A DNA stretch of 64,000 nucleotides from Enterobacterales bacterium. Its GTDB lineage: Bacteria; Pseudomonadota; Gammaproteobacteria; Enterobacterales; Kangiellaceae. The first letter of the stretch is position 1, and each line of letters begins with the position of its first letter. The notes below the pieces were generated by a model that was given only the letters and a program-made list of their open reading frames with translations, did no database searches and was not told where the DNA came from. Where the stretch lies: the NCBI GenBank assembly GCA_030949565.1, contig JAUZSK010000078.1, positions 28,838 to 92,837 of the forward strand. The letters are read 5' to 3'. The translations under genes were made by a program, and so were the position numbers. This document shows positions 1 to 10,329 of this stretch, in pieces.

Positions 1-2
1 GC

Positions 3-530
3 AGTCCCTTTTATTCGATACCGGATCTTGAATTAGGAAACATCGCTTTAATCCGTGAGTATGCTGATGACATCCCTGCCAGAAGCTGGCGATTAGCCAT
101 CTGCCGTTGGCACACAGGTGACAAAAATAATGGAACTCAATTAGGTCTAGAATATATTGACGGGCAATACTCAGCGGTCCGACTAATTCTTCATCAAGGC
201 AATAATGAAAGAGGTGGTCAACCAGCTTTGGTTATTACAGGGGATCAGCAGCAGGGTGCAGAAGCACCAACCATTATTACCACCGAAGGCTCATACAAGA
301 GTGGTCGAGTATATGCTATGTTAGGTTTAGATGAACCGGTCGAAGTTCGTCCCAGAATGCAAGTGGAATCTACCTCCTGTATTGACCGTTTTTACTATCA
401 AACATTTGAATTGAGAGACGAATTAGCTGAAGAGGTGTTTGAAGAAGTTTCCGATGTTATTCCATGGACTGCCGTACCTTATGAGAAGGGCAATATAGAC
501 GGCGGATTTGAGATCGAAGAGGACGAATAA
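3..530 (+). CDS. Hypothetical protein, 5' end outside the window
   Basis: The reading frame is open from base 3 to a TAA at 528-530, giving about 175 codons without a convincing start, so the gene begins upstream of the window. An internal TTG at 228 is probably not the true start because the sequence before it reads as normal coding sequence in the same frame. The tail is very acidic (ends with EEDE). I see no signal peptide, membrane segment or catalytic motif, and I do not recognise the family. A soluble cytoplasmic protein is the most that can be inferred. Confidence 0.6.
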   Translation, partial: SPFYSIPDLELGNIALIREYADDIPARSWRLAICRWHTGDKNNGTQLGLEYIDGQYSAVRLILHQGNNERGGQPALVITGDQQQGAEAPTIITTEGSYKSGRVYAMLGLDEPVEVRPRMQVESTSCIDRFYYQTFELRDELAEEVFEEVSDVIPWTAVPYEKGNIDGGFEIEEDE

Positions 531-597
531 TCAAGCAACGGATTAATTTAAATACCTATCACTCCACTAATGTAATGAACTCGAATCATAGAAATCT

Positions 598-1790
598 CTA
601 TGTAATTATTATCCTTTCATTTAATTGTTGTTCAACGTTATTAATTAAACTAACCATTTGGCTTTTTAATCCCGCGGGTAATTCACTTTTGTGTACTTCC
701 GCTGCCTTTGGTAACTGACTGTCCGAAAGAATAAATAACTGATCGAAATGGATTGTGTCGTTTTTTACTAGCAGGCAATAAGATTGATCACTCAATTGCC
801 CAACCATGGCATATTCCACTAATTGTTCCAATTGGATTATTAGTTGCTCACTTTGATGAATAGTCACCTTTTCAGCCAGTTGATGTAGCGACAGACTTTT
901 GCCAACACTTTGCGCTCGTCCCAGCAAGACCAAAATACTTGCCATACTAATAAAAGGGTGGACTTTAGTTTCTAATATTTTATATTCATCACTGCTTAAC
1001 GCGTGGCAAAATTCTGCACCGAACAATACAATATTCCAACTTAAATAAAGCCAAATTAAGAACAGTGGAATAGTTGCTAAAGCCCCAAATATAACCTGGT
1101 AAGTTGAAAAATATTCAACAAAAATTGCAAACCCGGTTTTTGCGATCTCAAATAAAAGAGTCGCTAAAACAGCAGAAAAGAAGGCTTGTTTAATCGGTAT
1201 TTTCTATTTGGTATAACAAAGTACATTAAACTAAAAGTGAGGACTTCAGTCAATGCTGGTAATCCGAGGGTCAACCAGCGGCTGTTTTCCTCTACTGCAT
1301 CGGAAATCAATGGTAAAGTTTGCAGGTAGGATGTCACCAGCAAACTAGTTCCAAGTAAAATAGGTCCTAGGGTTAACACGGCCCAATAGACTAAAAATGT
1401 CTGTATAACAGATTTATGCCGCTTAATTTTCCATATATTATTAAAACTTATATCAATGGTCCGCATCATTAACAAAGCCGTCACTATTAGCATCGAAAAA
1501 CCAACCGCCGACATTCCTTTGGTTTTGTTTACAAACTCAATTAGGTGACTTTGAACTGACTCGCCGGTGGTAGGAACAAAATATTGAAATATTACCTGTT
1601 GAAGTTGTACGGCTAAATCCTGAAAGTCAGGAATTAAAGATAAAAGTCCAAAAATAAGTGCCGTTAATGGTACAATTGCTAGCAGACTTGTCACGGTAAG
1701 CTCTGCGGCAACCGAAGAACATTTATCTCGTTTAAATTGCCCAAATAAGTGCCAAGTAAAGGACTTCAACGCTATCCAATGGTTTGCCAT
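598..1790 (-). CDS. yihY: YihY/BrkB-family inner membrane protein, frameshifted
   Basis: Two minus-strand frames make one protein of about 397 residues, the usual length of the YihY/UPF0761 (formerly RNase BN) family. The first part (1790 to about 1200) starts MANHWIALKSFTWHLF and has the family's hydrophobic segments (LTVTSLLAIVPLTALIFG, AVGFSMLIVTALLMMRTID, the VIPNRK motif). It then runs out of frame in an A-rich stretch near 1196-1206. The continuation (KQAFFSAVLATLLFE, FGALATIPLFLIWLYLSW, FGAEFCHAL) lies in the next frame, followed by a soluble tail. Total length is one base short of a multiple of three, consistent with one lost base. The function of the family is unsettled. It is divergent from arsC. 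Confidence 0.8.
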
Positions 1791-1855
1791 GTTTTATTCA
1801 ACTCCAAGCTAGGGTAAAATAGGCTATAAGCAACTAACCTAAGGACTATCAAATT

Positions 1856-2206
1856 ATGTCTCAATTTAAGATCTATCACAACCCGCGTTGTTCTAAGTCC
1901 CGCCAAACACTAGCATTGCTAGAAGAAAATGCTGTTGATCTCGAAGTGATTGAGTATTTAAAGACACCTCCTACTGTGAAAGAACTGAAGCAGGTCATAG
2001 CGCTACTTAAAATCGAACCACTGCAACTTATGCGAAAAAACGAAGATGAGTATAAACAAGCGGGCTTAGATGACAAAAGCTTAACCAAAGATCAGCAAAT
2101 TGCTTTGATGGTGGCCTATCCTAAAGTGATAGAGCGGCCTATCGTGATAGGTCAGGGGAAAGCTGCCATCGGGCGCCCACCAGAAAGTGTATTAGAGATC
2201 ATTTGA
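1856..2206 (+). CDS. arsC: ArsC-family arsenate reductase (glutaredoxin type)
   Basis: A 116-residue protein, the normal length for plasmid R773-type ArsC. It starts MSQFKIYHNPRCSKSRQ, which holds the catalytic cysteine (Cys12, in HNPRCSKSR). The family arginines appear in the RPIV and GRPPE segments. Family members reduce arsenate to arsenite with glutathione and glutaredoxin. Chromosomal copies without ars genes, as here, may instead be Spx/YffB-like reductases. Its stop TGA (2204-2206) overlaps the ATG of wrbA, so the two are translationally coupled. No arsenic operon genes are nearby. Confidence 0.88.
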   Translation: MSQFKIYHNPRCSKSRQTLALLEENAVDLEVIEYLKTPPTVKELKQVIALLKIEPLQLMRKNEDEYKQAGLDDKSLTKDQQIALMVAYPKVIERPIVIGQGKAAIGRPPESVLEII

Positions 2207-2814
2207 TGCCCTCTCAATCCTGCACAAAAATCCTTGTGGTTTACTATTCATCTTCTGGCGGCACTCGAAAACTGGCCCATCTAATTGCCAAGGGGATTGA
2301 ATCCGAGGGGCTAGAAGCGGTTATCCGCCAGGTACCAAGGGTTTCCAGCCAATGCGAGCAAACTGAAAATGAGATACCCGAGCATGGCGACTGCTATGTT
2401 CAGCTTGAAGATTTGAAAGATTGTGCGGGTTTAGCGGTAGGTAGCCCTAGCCGTTTTGGAAATATGGCGGCACCGTTAAAATATTTCATCGATCAAACCA
2501 GCGATATTTGGATGAATGGCATACTTACGGGAAAACCTGTCACCTTTTTTAGCTCAGCGAGTAGCCTGCATGGTGGTCATGAATCGACGTTACTCAGCAT
2601 GATGATTCCATTTTTGCATCATGGTATGTTGGTTATGGGATTACCCTACGCTGAAACCGATCTTCTTCACACCTCTACCGGTGGTACACCTTATGGGGTC
2701 AGCCACTGGTCTGGACCGAATAATGATTTGCCCCTTTCTGAAAGTGAAAAGACGCTAGCGGTTGCTCAAGGGCGACGTCTAGCGACAACTGCTACTAAGC
2801 TAAGCAAGAGCTAA
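2206..2814 (+). CDS. wrbA: NAD(P)H:quinone oxidoreductase WrbA, flavodoxin fold
   Basis: About 202 residues. The FMN phosphate loop is visible at the N-terminus (VVYYSSSGGTRKLA). WrbA-like segments follow: AVGSPSRFGNMAAPLKYFID, the GKPVTFFSSASSLHGGHEST region, and TGGTPYGVSHW near the end. The enzyme performs two-electron reduction of quinones, protecting the quinone pool. I chose the ATG at 2206 over a TTG three bases upstream because it overlaps the arsC stop in the usual TGATG arrangement. The arsC-wrbA-DUF2069 order is common in gammaproteobacteria. Confidence 0.93.
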   Translation: MPSQSCTKILVVYYSSSGGTRKLAHLIAKGIESEGLEAVIRQVPRVSSQCEQTENEIPEHGDCYVQLEDLKDCAGLAVGSPSRFGNMAAPLKYFIDQTSDIWMNGILTGKPVTFFSSASSLHGGHESTLLSMMIPFLHHGMLVMGLPYAETDLLHTSTGGTPYGVSHWSGPNNDLPLSESEKTLAVAQGRRLATTATKLSKS

Positions 2815-2821
2815 AACGAAA

Positions 2822-3268
2822 ATGAATCCGACAACAAAAATAGATCAACAGGCGATACCCGATCCAACAGCTCCTATGATTATGGCACACCGCATTACTC
2901 TAATCGGTTATTGGGGCCTAGTCATTCTTATCCCTGTTTGGAACATTATCTGGTACCCGTCAAGCGCTTATTCTAACAATACCATAGCCTTCATATGGTT
3001 ATTTCCTCTAATCTTTCCTATGTTTGGACTCACTAAAGGTAAAGCTTATACTCATGCCTGGTCAGGGTTTATCGCCGTTATATACCTGTGTCATGGTTTG
3101 GCATCTTTAGTAACCTCTATTGACGAATATATGGCAATTACGCTTGAAATAATATTTTCTACAATGTTTCTATTCGGCGGTATGTACTTTGCGCGGTGGC
3201 GTGGTAAACAACTTGGATTACAGGTGCCTGGGCGCGACCACCTGAACCGTCAAGCCTTTTTATACTGA
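2822..3268 (+). CDS. DUF2069 small inner membrane protein
   Basis: A 148-residue protein with four hydrophobic segments (about residues 26-42, 53-70, 80-98 and 108-123) and a basic, soluble C-terminal tail after ARWRGKQLG. Placement directly after wrbA (7 bases) and the four-helix layout match the DUF2069 family, which has no known biochemical function. It is probably co-transcribed with arsC and wrbA. The next gene has its own FNR-type promoter region, so the operon likely ends here. Confidence 0.8.
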   Translation: MNPTTKIDQQAIPDPTAPMIMAHRITLIGYWGLVILIPVWNIIWYPSSAYSNNTIAFIWLFPLIFPMFGLTKGKAYTHAWSGFIAVIYLCHGLASLVTSIDEYMAITLEIIFSTMFLFGGMYFARWRGKQLGLQVPGRDHLNRQAFLY

Positions 3269-3313
3269 TCTCGCCCCTTATCCTTCAAACTAATTTTAAA
3301 ATACCCCTCCTTA

Positions 3314-3327
3314 TTGACCCAGATCAA
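3314..3327 (+). promoter_or_regulatory. FNR/ANR-type box upstream of narK
   Basis: TTGACCCAGATCAA matches the FNR consensus TTGAT-N4-ATCAA at nine of ten specified positions. It lies 73 bases before the GTG start of the first narK. An FNR-family regulator with the conserved recognition residues is encoded at 23029-23757. Binding is inferred. Confidence 0.72.
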
Positions 3328-3399
3328 AAAGGTGTATAACTATCTTGTTACCCTAGCCGCGAACTAAACCATTACACCTGATTAAAAAGGGGTCATCTC

Positions 3400-4736
3400 G
3401 TGGCGAGCCATAAATCTAAACAATATTCTGTGTTAACAATGAACACCCTGGCCTTTGCATTTAACTTTGCAGTTTGGACGATGTTTTCTATCATCGGTCT
3501 AAAAATTAAACAAGAGCTTGGGCTTAGTGATACGCAATTTGGTGTTTTAGTGGCTACACCAATCCTCACCGGATCTATTACACGCCTGCCGTTAGGCATG
3601 CTTACCGACCATTTTGGTGGTCGAAAAGTATTTTTACTGCAAATGGTACGCAGCGTGGCGAATAGTCGGCGCTTCCTGGTTTGAAGCTCTGCCCGTACCT
3701 GTTGCCGGCAATATCTATTCGCTGGTCTTTTTATTGGACTCGCTGGTGGCTCATTTGCTATCGGGATCGCTTATACCTCGGCTTGGTTTGAAAAAGACAA
3801 GCAGGGAACCGCAATGGGCATATTTGGCGCAGGTAATGCGGGTGCTGCTATTACCAACCTCGTTGCACCAATGATTGTGGTCGCTGTCGGCTGGCGCATG
3901 GTCCCGACCTACTATTCTATCGCAATGGCTGTTATGGCGGTAATTTTTTGGCTCTTTACCTATGATGAGCCCCAACAGCAAGAAAGAAAAGCTAAAGGGA
4001 CTCATAAAACCATGGCTGATCAGCTAGCACCATTAAAGGAACTAAGAGTTTGGCGCTTTGGTCTTTATTATTACTTTGTTTTGCGTGGCTTTGTCGCTTT
4101 AGCCTTGTGGTTACCAAAATACTATATCGGTGAATATGGGCGATGCACAGTCTAAAAACAGCCTCTCTTATCACTATGATATTCACATTACCATCAGGAA
4201 TGATACGCGCTCTTGGTGGCTACGCCTCCGATAAGCTAGGTGCCAGAACCGTTAACTGGTGGGTATTTTGGGTCTCTGCGGTTTGTTTATTCTTTTTATC
4301 CTATCCCGAAACCCATTTTGTGATTAAAGGTGTAGAGGGAAATATAGAATTTAATATAGCCCTCGATGTTTGGGTATTTACATCGCTTGTGTTCATTGTT
4401 GGTATTGCGCTCGGTTTTGGTAAAGCCAGTGTTTACAAACTACTTAATGATTATTATCCAGAAAATATGGGTTCCGTAGGCGGTATGGTAGGCGTGCTCG
4501 GCGGTTTAGGCGGTTTTACTCTACCTATATTCTTTGGATTACTTTCCGACTACACCAATATTCGCTCTTCAAACTTTATGCTGATGTTTGGCTTGGTTTC
4601 TGTATGTATGATTTGGATGAACTATTCAATTATTCACGCCAAAAAGAAAGCGAAATTCTATAAATATAGAAACAAATTTAAACCTAACTTTCAGTATTCT
4701 CTCCAATTGAAAGTTGGGCCTATTTTCTCTTTTTAG
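3400..4736 (+). CDS. narK: NarK1-type nitrate transporter (MFS), multiply frameshifted
   Basis: Pieces of one MFS nitrate/nitrite transporter occur in three frames. It starts with GTG at 3400 after an AAAAAGGGG ribosome site. The first piece carries the signature RLPLGMLTDHFGGRKVF. The nitrate signature GIFGAGNAGAAITNLVAP follows in frame 1 from 3814. GYASDKLGARTVN and GKASVYKLLNDYYPENMGSVGG continue in frame 3 from about 4143. At least two indels are needed (between 3650 and 3750, and near 4135-4145). Overall length of about 445 codons fits NarK1, a nitrate/proton symporter supplying NarGHI. The last 18 codons run through a terminator hairpin, so the true stop is probably earlier. Confidence 0.85.
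4683..4735 (+). terminator. Rho-independent terminator after narK1
   Basis: An 11-bp stem (4683-4693 with 4708-4718, one G-U pair) with a 14-base loop is followed by a T-rich run (4721-4735). It sits inside the apparent 3' end of the narK1 frame and may reduce read-through into the second narK. Confidence 0.7.
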
Positions 4737-4776
4737 AAGAGACTCTTGGAGAGGTAACTCGTTAGGAGTAGTAGCT

Positions 4777-6381
4777 ATGTCAGATATACAAAAATGGGAT
4801 GTCGAAGATTCCACATTTTGGGAATCGGAAGGCAAGAAAATTGCCAATCGAAACCTCTGGATTTCCATCCCGAGTCTATTGTCCGGCTTCGCAGTTTGGT
4901 TGTATTGGGGAATTATTACGGTTCAAATGCTTAACCTAGGCTTTCCTTATGCCAAGTCAGAATTGTTTACCCTTATGGCCATAGCCGGTCTTACTGGCGC
5001 TACTTTAAGAATTCCCAGTAGTTTCTTTATTCGGCTTTGTGGAGGTCGAAATACCATTGTATTTACCACCGCATTACTAATGATACCTGCCATTGGTGCA
5101 GGTATAGCATTGCAAGATAAAAATACGCCACTTTGGATATTCCAAATCTTAGCGTTGCTTTCTGGTTTTGGTGGTGGCAACTTCGCCTCATCCATGTCCA
5201 ATATCAGTTTCTTCTACCCTAAAAAACAACAAGGTCTTGCGCTAGGTTTAAACGCTGGACTCGGTAATTTTGGTGTGACGACTATGCAGATATTGGTGCC
5301 TTTGGTAATGACCTTTGGGATTTTTGGTGGTGATTCTATGATTCTCGAAAATACCAGTGGAACACTGATTGGTAAGATTCCGGCAGGCAGCGAAGCTTGG
5401 ATTCAAAATGCGGGCTTTATTTGGTTGTTATTCCTTGTACCTTTAGCATTTGTTGGCTGGTTTGGTATGAACAATATAAAAGCCTCTCATGTTTCGCCCG
5501 ATATTGGTAATCCATTTGTTTCTATATCCAAAATAAGCATGATGCTTTTAATTGGTTTCGCCACGGCTATCTTCGGCTTATGGTTACTATTACCTGAAAG
5601 TGCTAATGGCTCTGGTTTTGGTGTACCCAAAGAAATAGTATTGGCTATCGTGGTTGTATTGACAGTTTATGCGTTGAAGATATTACCCGGAGGCATCGGT
5701 GAAAGTCTAAGCCATCAGTATCAAATATTTAATAATAAACACACCTGGTCTATGAGTATTATTTATACCATGACATTCGGATCTTTTATCGGTTATTCCG
5801 CAGCTTTTGCATTAGCAATTAAGGTTATTTTCGGATACCAACATATTATGATCGAGGGTGTAATGACCCATGAAACCATCAATACCAATGGTCCTAGCGC
5901 TTTGATGTATGCTTGGATGGGACCATTCATTGGTGCACTTATTCGCCCCGTCGGTGGTTGGATTGCGGATAAAATAGGTGGCGCTAAAGTCACTCAAATA
6001 GTTTCCTTTGTTATGGTCGGCAGCGCTCTCGGTGTCGCATACTTTATGAAAGCGGCTTACGCTTCCGAAACGCCTGAAGAATTCTTTGTTCCATTTTTTG
6101 TACTATTTTTACTTTTATTTGCTGCAACCGGCATCGGCAACGGTTCGACTTTCCGAACCATTGCTATGGTGTTTAATAAAGAGCAAGCCGGTCCGGTATT
6201 AGGTTGGACATCTGCGATTGCCGCTTACGGTGCTTTTTATATTCCCAAAGTATTCGGCGAACAAATTAAAGCCACTACTCCAGAAAATGCACTCTACGGT
6301 TTCGCTATTTTCTATGCTGTTTGTATCGTAATTAATTGGTGGTTCTATTTAAGAAAAGGGGCCGAATTCCATAACCCTTAA
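4777..6381 (+). CDS. narK: NarK2-type nitrate/nitrite antiporter (MFS)
   Basis: An intact MFS transporter of 534 residues, starting at the ATG at 4777 behind TAGGAG (4763-4768). The frame is open further upstream, but that stretch overlaps the narK1 terminator. Family features include LRIPSSFFIRLCGGRNTI after TM2 and the nitrate signature LNAGLGNFGVTTMQ, with a second GGWIADKIGGAKVT and GNGSTFRTIAMVF in the C-terminal half. NarK2 proteins exchange nitrate for nitrite during anaerobic nitrate respiration. Tandem NarK1/NarK2 genes ahead of narGHJI are typical of denitrifiers. Confidence 0.92.
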   Translation: MSDIQKWDVEDSTFWESEGKKIANRNLWISIPSLLSGFAVWLYWGIITVQMLNLGFPYAKSELFTLMAIAGLTGATLRIPSSFFIRLCGGRNTIVFTTALLMIPAIGAGIALQDKNTPLWIFQILALLSGFGGGNFASSMSNISFFYPKKQQGLALGLNAGLGNFGVTTMQILVPLVMTFGIFGGDSMILENTSGTLIGKIPAGSEAWIQNAGFIWLLFLVPLAFVGWFGMNNIKASHVSPDIGNPFVSISKISMMLLIGFATAIFGLWLLLPESANGSGFGVPKEIVLAIVVVLTVYALKILPGGIGESLSHQYQIFNNKHTWSMSIIYTMTFGSFIGYSAAFALAIKVIFGYQHIMIEGVMTHETINTNGPSALMYAWMGPFIGALIRPVGGWIADKIGGAKVTQIVSFVMVGSALGVAYFMKAAYASETPEEFFVPFFVLFLLLFAATGIGNGSTFRTIAMVFNKEQAGPVLGWTSAIAAYGAFYIPKVFGEQIKATTPENALYGFAIFYAVCIVINWWFYLRKGAEFHNP

Positions 6382-6408
6382 TGAAAATAATAGATTTTGA
6401 ACACTGAA

Positions 6409-6443
6409 GGAGAAAGGCTAAAAGCCGCCTTTCTCCAGTTTTC
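6409..6443 (+). terminator. Rho-independent terminator after narK2
   Basis: Stem GGAGAAAGG (6409-6417) pairs with CCTTTCTCC (6428-6436) and is followed by AGTTTTCT. It separates narK2 from narG, so narGHJI likely has its own promoter or relies on partial read-through. Confidence 0.7.
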
Positions 6444-6517
6444 TATTAACGCATGGGAAAGATTTATCAGTATTCCGTGCAACAGAGTCAATATATTCCA
6501 GTATACGGAGAGAATCG

Positions 6518-9500
6518 ATGAGTCATTTTTTGGATCGCTTACAGTTTTTTAAGAAGAAAACCGGCGAATTCTCGGACGGACATGGTGAAACCACCAATGA
6601 AAGCCGCGAATGGGAAAATAGTTATCGCCAACGATGGCAGCACGATAAGGTGGTTCGCTCGACTCACGGAGTTAACTGTACTGGTTCCTGTTCATGGAAA
6701 ATCTATGTTAAAAATGGATTAGTCACTTGGGAAACCCAGCAAACGGATTACCCTAGAACCAGACCCGATCTACCAAATCATGAACCGAGAGGTTGTCCAA
6801 GAGGCGCAAGCTACTCATGGTATCTCTATAGCGCTAATCGATTGAAGTATCCTAAAATACGTAAACCATTAATGAAGCTATGGCGTGAAGCAAGAAAAAC
6901 GCAGTCTCCTGTTGATGCTTGGGCCTCAATTGTTGAAGACAAAGAAAAATCAAAGTCCTATAAATCCAAACGTGGACTCGGTGGATTTGTGCGTTCTAGT
7001 TGGGATGAAGCCAATGAAATGATTGCTGCTGCCAATGTGTATACGGCAAAAACATTTGGACCTGATCGTATTATCGGTTTTTCCCCCTATTCCCGCCATG
7101 TCGATGGTGTCTTACGCTGCCGGCTCTCGCTATTTATCCTTAATTGGCGGCGTTTGCCTAAGTTTTTACGATTGGTACTGCGATTTACCGCCGGCCTCGC
7201 CTATGACTTGGGGCGAACAAACCGATGTGCCGGAATCTGCCGATTGGTATAACTCGAATTATATTATTGCTTGGGGTTCTAACGTACCTCAAACTCGTAC
7301 GCCTGATGCTCACTTTTTAACTGAAGTTCGATACAAGGGCGCTAAAACCGTTTCTATCACACCTGACTATGCCGAAATATCCAAGCTAACTGATGAATGG
7401 CTAAGCCCTAAACAAGGCACCGATGCAGCCTTAGGAATGGCATTTGGTCATGTGATTTTAAAGGAGTTTCATTTAGAAAACCCGAGTGAATATTTTACCG
7501 ATTATGTCCGTCGCTATACCGATTTTCCGATGCTGGTTATTCTTGAGAAACATGATGATGACTCTTTCAAGTCAACCCGTTTTTTACGCGCATCTGATTT
7601 GACCAAAGATCTTGGACAAGAAAACAATCCAGAGTGGAAAACGATTGCGTTTGATGAAAATAGCAAGAGTTTAGTATCGCCTCAAGGTTCCATTGGATAT
7701 CGGTGGGGCCAAAAAGGAAAATGGAATATCGAGGCGAGAGAAGGAGCAAAGGGAAAGGAAGTTAAATTGCAACTTTCATTTATTGGAAAAGATGTCACAC
7801 CCGTCGCCTTCCCTCATTTTGCTGCCACCAATAGTAACGATCACTGGGCCGGCTGTAACCAAGAAGAAATTCAAGTTCGGAATGTTCCCACTCAGCTGAT
7901 CAAATCGGCGACTGGCGAGAAATTAGTGGTTGCAAGCGTTTACGATTTAATGATGGCTAACTATGGAATTGATCGCGGTCTAGGTGGAAAAAGATGTTGC
8001 CTCCAGTTTTGATGATGACATTCCCTTTACCCCCGCATGGCAGGAAAAAATTACCGGCGTTCCTAGGAAACAAGTTATAAGAATTGCAAGAGAATTTGCT
8101 GATACCGCAAACAAAACCAAAGGTAAATCAATGATCATCGTTGGTGCGGCAATGAACCACTGGTATCACATGGACATGAATTATCGTGGACTAATTAATA
8201 TGCTAATGATGTGTGGTTGTATAGGAAAATCTGGTGGTGGCTGGGCTCACTATGTAGGTCAAGAAAAATTAAGACCACAAACAGGTTGGTTACCCTTAGC
8301 TTTTGGCTTGGACTGGTCACGCCCTCCTCGTCAAATGAATGGTACATCTTTTTTTTCTACAACCATTCATCTCAATGGAGACATGAGAAAGTCAGCATCC
8401 ATGAAGTCTTGTCACCTCTAGCAGATAAGAAAGAATTTCCAGAACATATGCTTGATTATAATATCAAAGCAGAACGCATGGGTTGGCTTCCTTCTGCGCC
8501 TCAATTAAACCAAAATCCACTACAAGTAACCAAAGATGCAGCGGCAGCTGGAATGGATGAAAAAGAGTTTCTAGTGCAAGAGCTAAAAAATGGCAACATT
8601 AAGTTTGCTTCAGAAGCGCCAGATGCGCCTGAAAATTTCCCGCGTAATATGTTTATTTGGCGTTCCAACCTACTCGGTTCATCTGGGAAAGGTCATGAGT
8701 ATATGCTTAAGTATTTGCTTGGCGCAAAGCAACATGGCGTAATGAATGAAGACGTCGGCGTTACTGGCGGTATAAAGCCGGATGAAGTTGAATGGGTTGA
8801 TGATGGTGCGACCGGAAAAATCGACTTGGTTACCACATTAGATTTCCGTATGTCCTCAACTTGCATGTATTCAGATATTATTTTGCCTACCGCTTGCTGG
8901 TATGAAAAAGATGATTTAAATACTTCAGATATGCATCCTTTTATTCACCCTCTTTCGACTGCGGTTGACCCTGCATGGGAAGCAAGGTCGGATTGGGATA
9001 TCTATAAAGGTATTGCCAAAAAATTCTCTGAATTAACTGAAGGACATTTGGCTGTAGAAAAAGATATTGTTACCATACCGATGCTACATGATACCCCTGG
9101 AGAATTATCACAACCTTTTGATGTGAAAGATTGGAAAAAGGGCGAATGTGATTTAATCCCAGGCGTTACAGCGCCTAATATGCAGGTGGTTGAAAGGGAC
9201 TATCCTAACACCTATAAAAAGTTTACCTCGTTAGGTCCATTATTAGAAAAATTAGGTAACGGTGGCAAAGGTATCAACTGGAAAGCGGATACCGAAGTGG
9301 ATCTTTTAGGTGATTTAAACCATCGTCATGTCGATGAAGGTATCAACAAAGGTCGTCCAATTATAGAGTCAGCTATTGATGCTGCAGAAACTATTTTAAC
9401 CCTAGCTCCGGAAACCAATGGTTCTGTTGCAGTGAAAGCATGGCGAGCAATCGGGGAATTTACCGGACGCGACCATACCCATTTAGCCTTGTCCAAGCAA

Positions 9501-10328
9501 GAAGAAAAAATACGTTTCAGAGATGTACAGGCACAGCCTCGTAAAATTATTTCTTCACCCACTTGGTCAGGGCTTGAAGATGAACACGTAAGCTACACTG
9601 CGGGATATACCAATGTACACGAATACATCCCTTGGCGCACGATAACCGGTCGACAACAATTTTACCAAGACCATAAGTGGATGCAGGCTTTTGGAGAACA
9701 ATTTGTTTCCTACCGACCACCGATTGATACCAAAACTATCGAGCAGGTTCGAGGTAGTAAATCTAACGGTAATAAAGAAATACTCCTAAACTGGATCACA
9801 CCTCATCAAAAGTGGGGAATTCACAGTACCTACTCCGACAACTTATTAATGTTAACGCTATCTCGTGGCGGACCGATTATCTGGTTAAGCGAAAAAGATG
9901 CTCAATCTGCAGACATTGTCGACAACGACTGGGTGGAAGTATTTAACGTCAATGGTGCAATAGCCTGTCGTGCAGTGGTTTCACAACGAGTAGCTCAAGG
10001 CATGGTAATGATGTACCACGCTCAGGAACGAATCGTTAATGTTCCGGGAAGTGAAATGACGGGAACTCGTGGCGGACACCATAACTCTGTGACACGCGTG
10101 GTCATGAAGCCAACCCATATGATTGGAGGTTACGCGCAGCAATCTTGGGGTTTCAATTATTATGGCACCGTCGGCTGTAATCGTGATGAAATGGTGTTGG
10201 TAAGAAAAATGAGCAAAGTTGATTGGCTAGAAGGTTCTGATGATAAAGATTCAACCGACGGTTTACCCCAAGCGTTAGCGCAAAACCCAGGTTCATGCAA
10301 TCACACAGACCAAGCCTCGGAGAAGTAA
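6518..10328 (+). CDS. narG: Respiratory nitrate reductase alpha subunit NarG, three frameshifts
   Basis: The catalytic molybdenum subunit, about 1270 codons as in other NarG proteins, reduces nitrate to nitrite on the cytoplasmic face. It starts at ATG 6518 behind CGGAGAGA. The FS0 cluster ligands are visible ([13 protein letters not shown], then [12 protein letters not shown]). The molybdenum-ligand Asp region [17 protein letters not shown] is present, as are [18 protein letters not shown], the [15 protein letters not shown] segment and the C-terminal [20 protein letters not shown]. The frame changes near 7078-7093 (CCCCC run), 7988-7996 (A run) and 8350-8360 (run of eight T). No conserved block is missing, so sequence errors are likelier than a dead gene. 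The narH start is one base after the stop. Confidence 0.93.
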
Positions 10329-10329
10329 A

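Noticed and set aside
1876..2088. Minus-strand frame inside arsC
   Set aside because: It is antisense to a well conserved gene, with no independent support.
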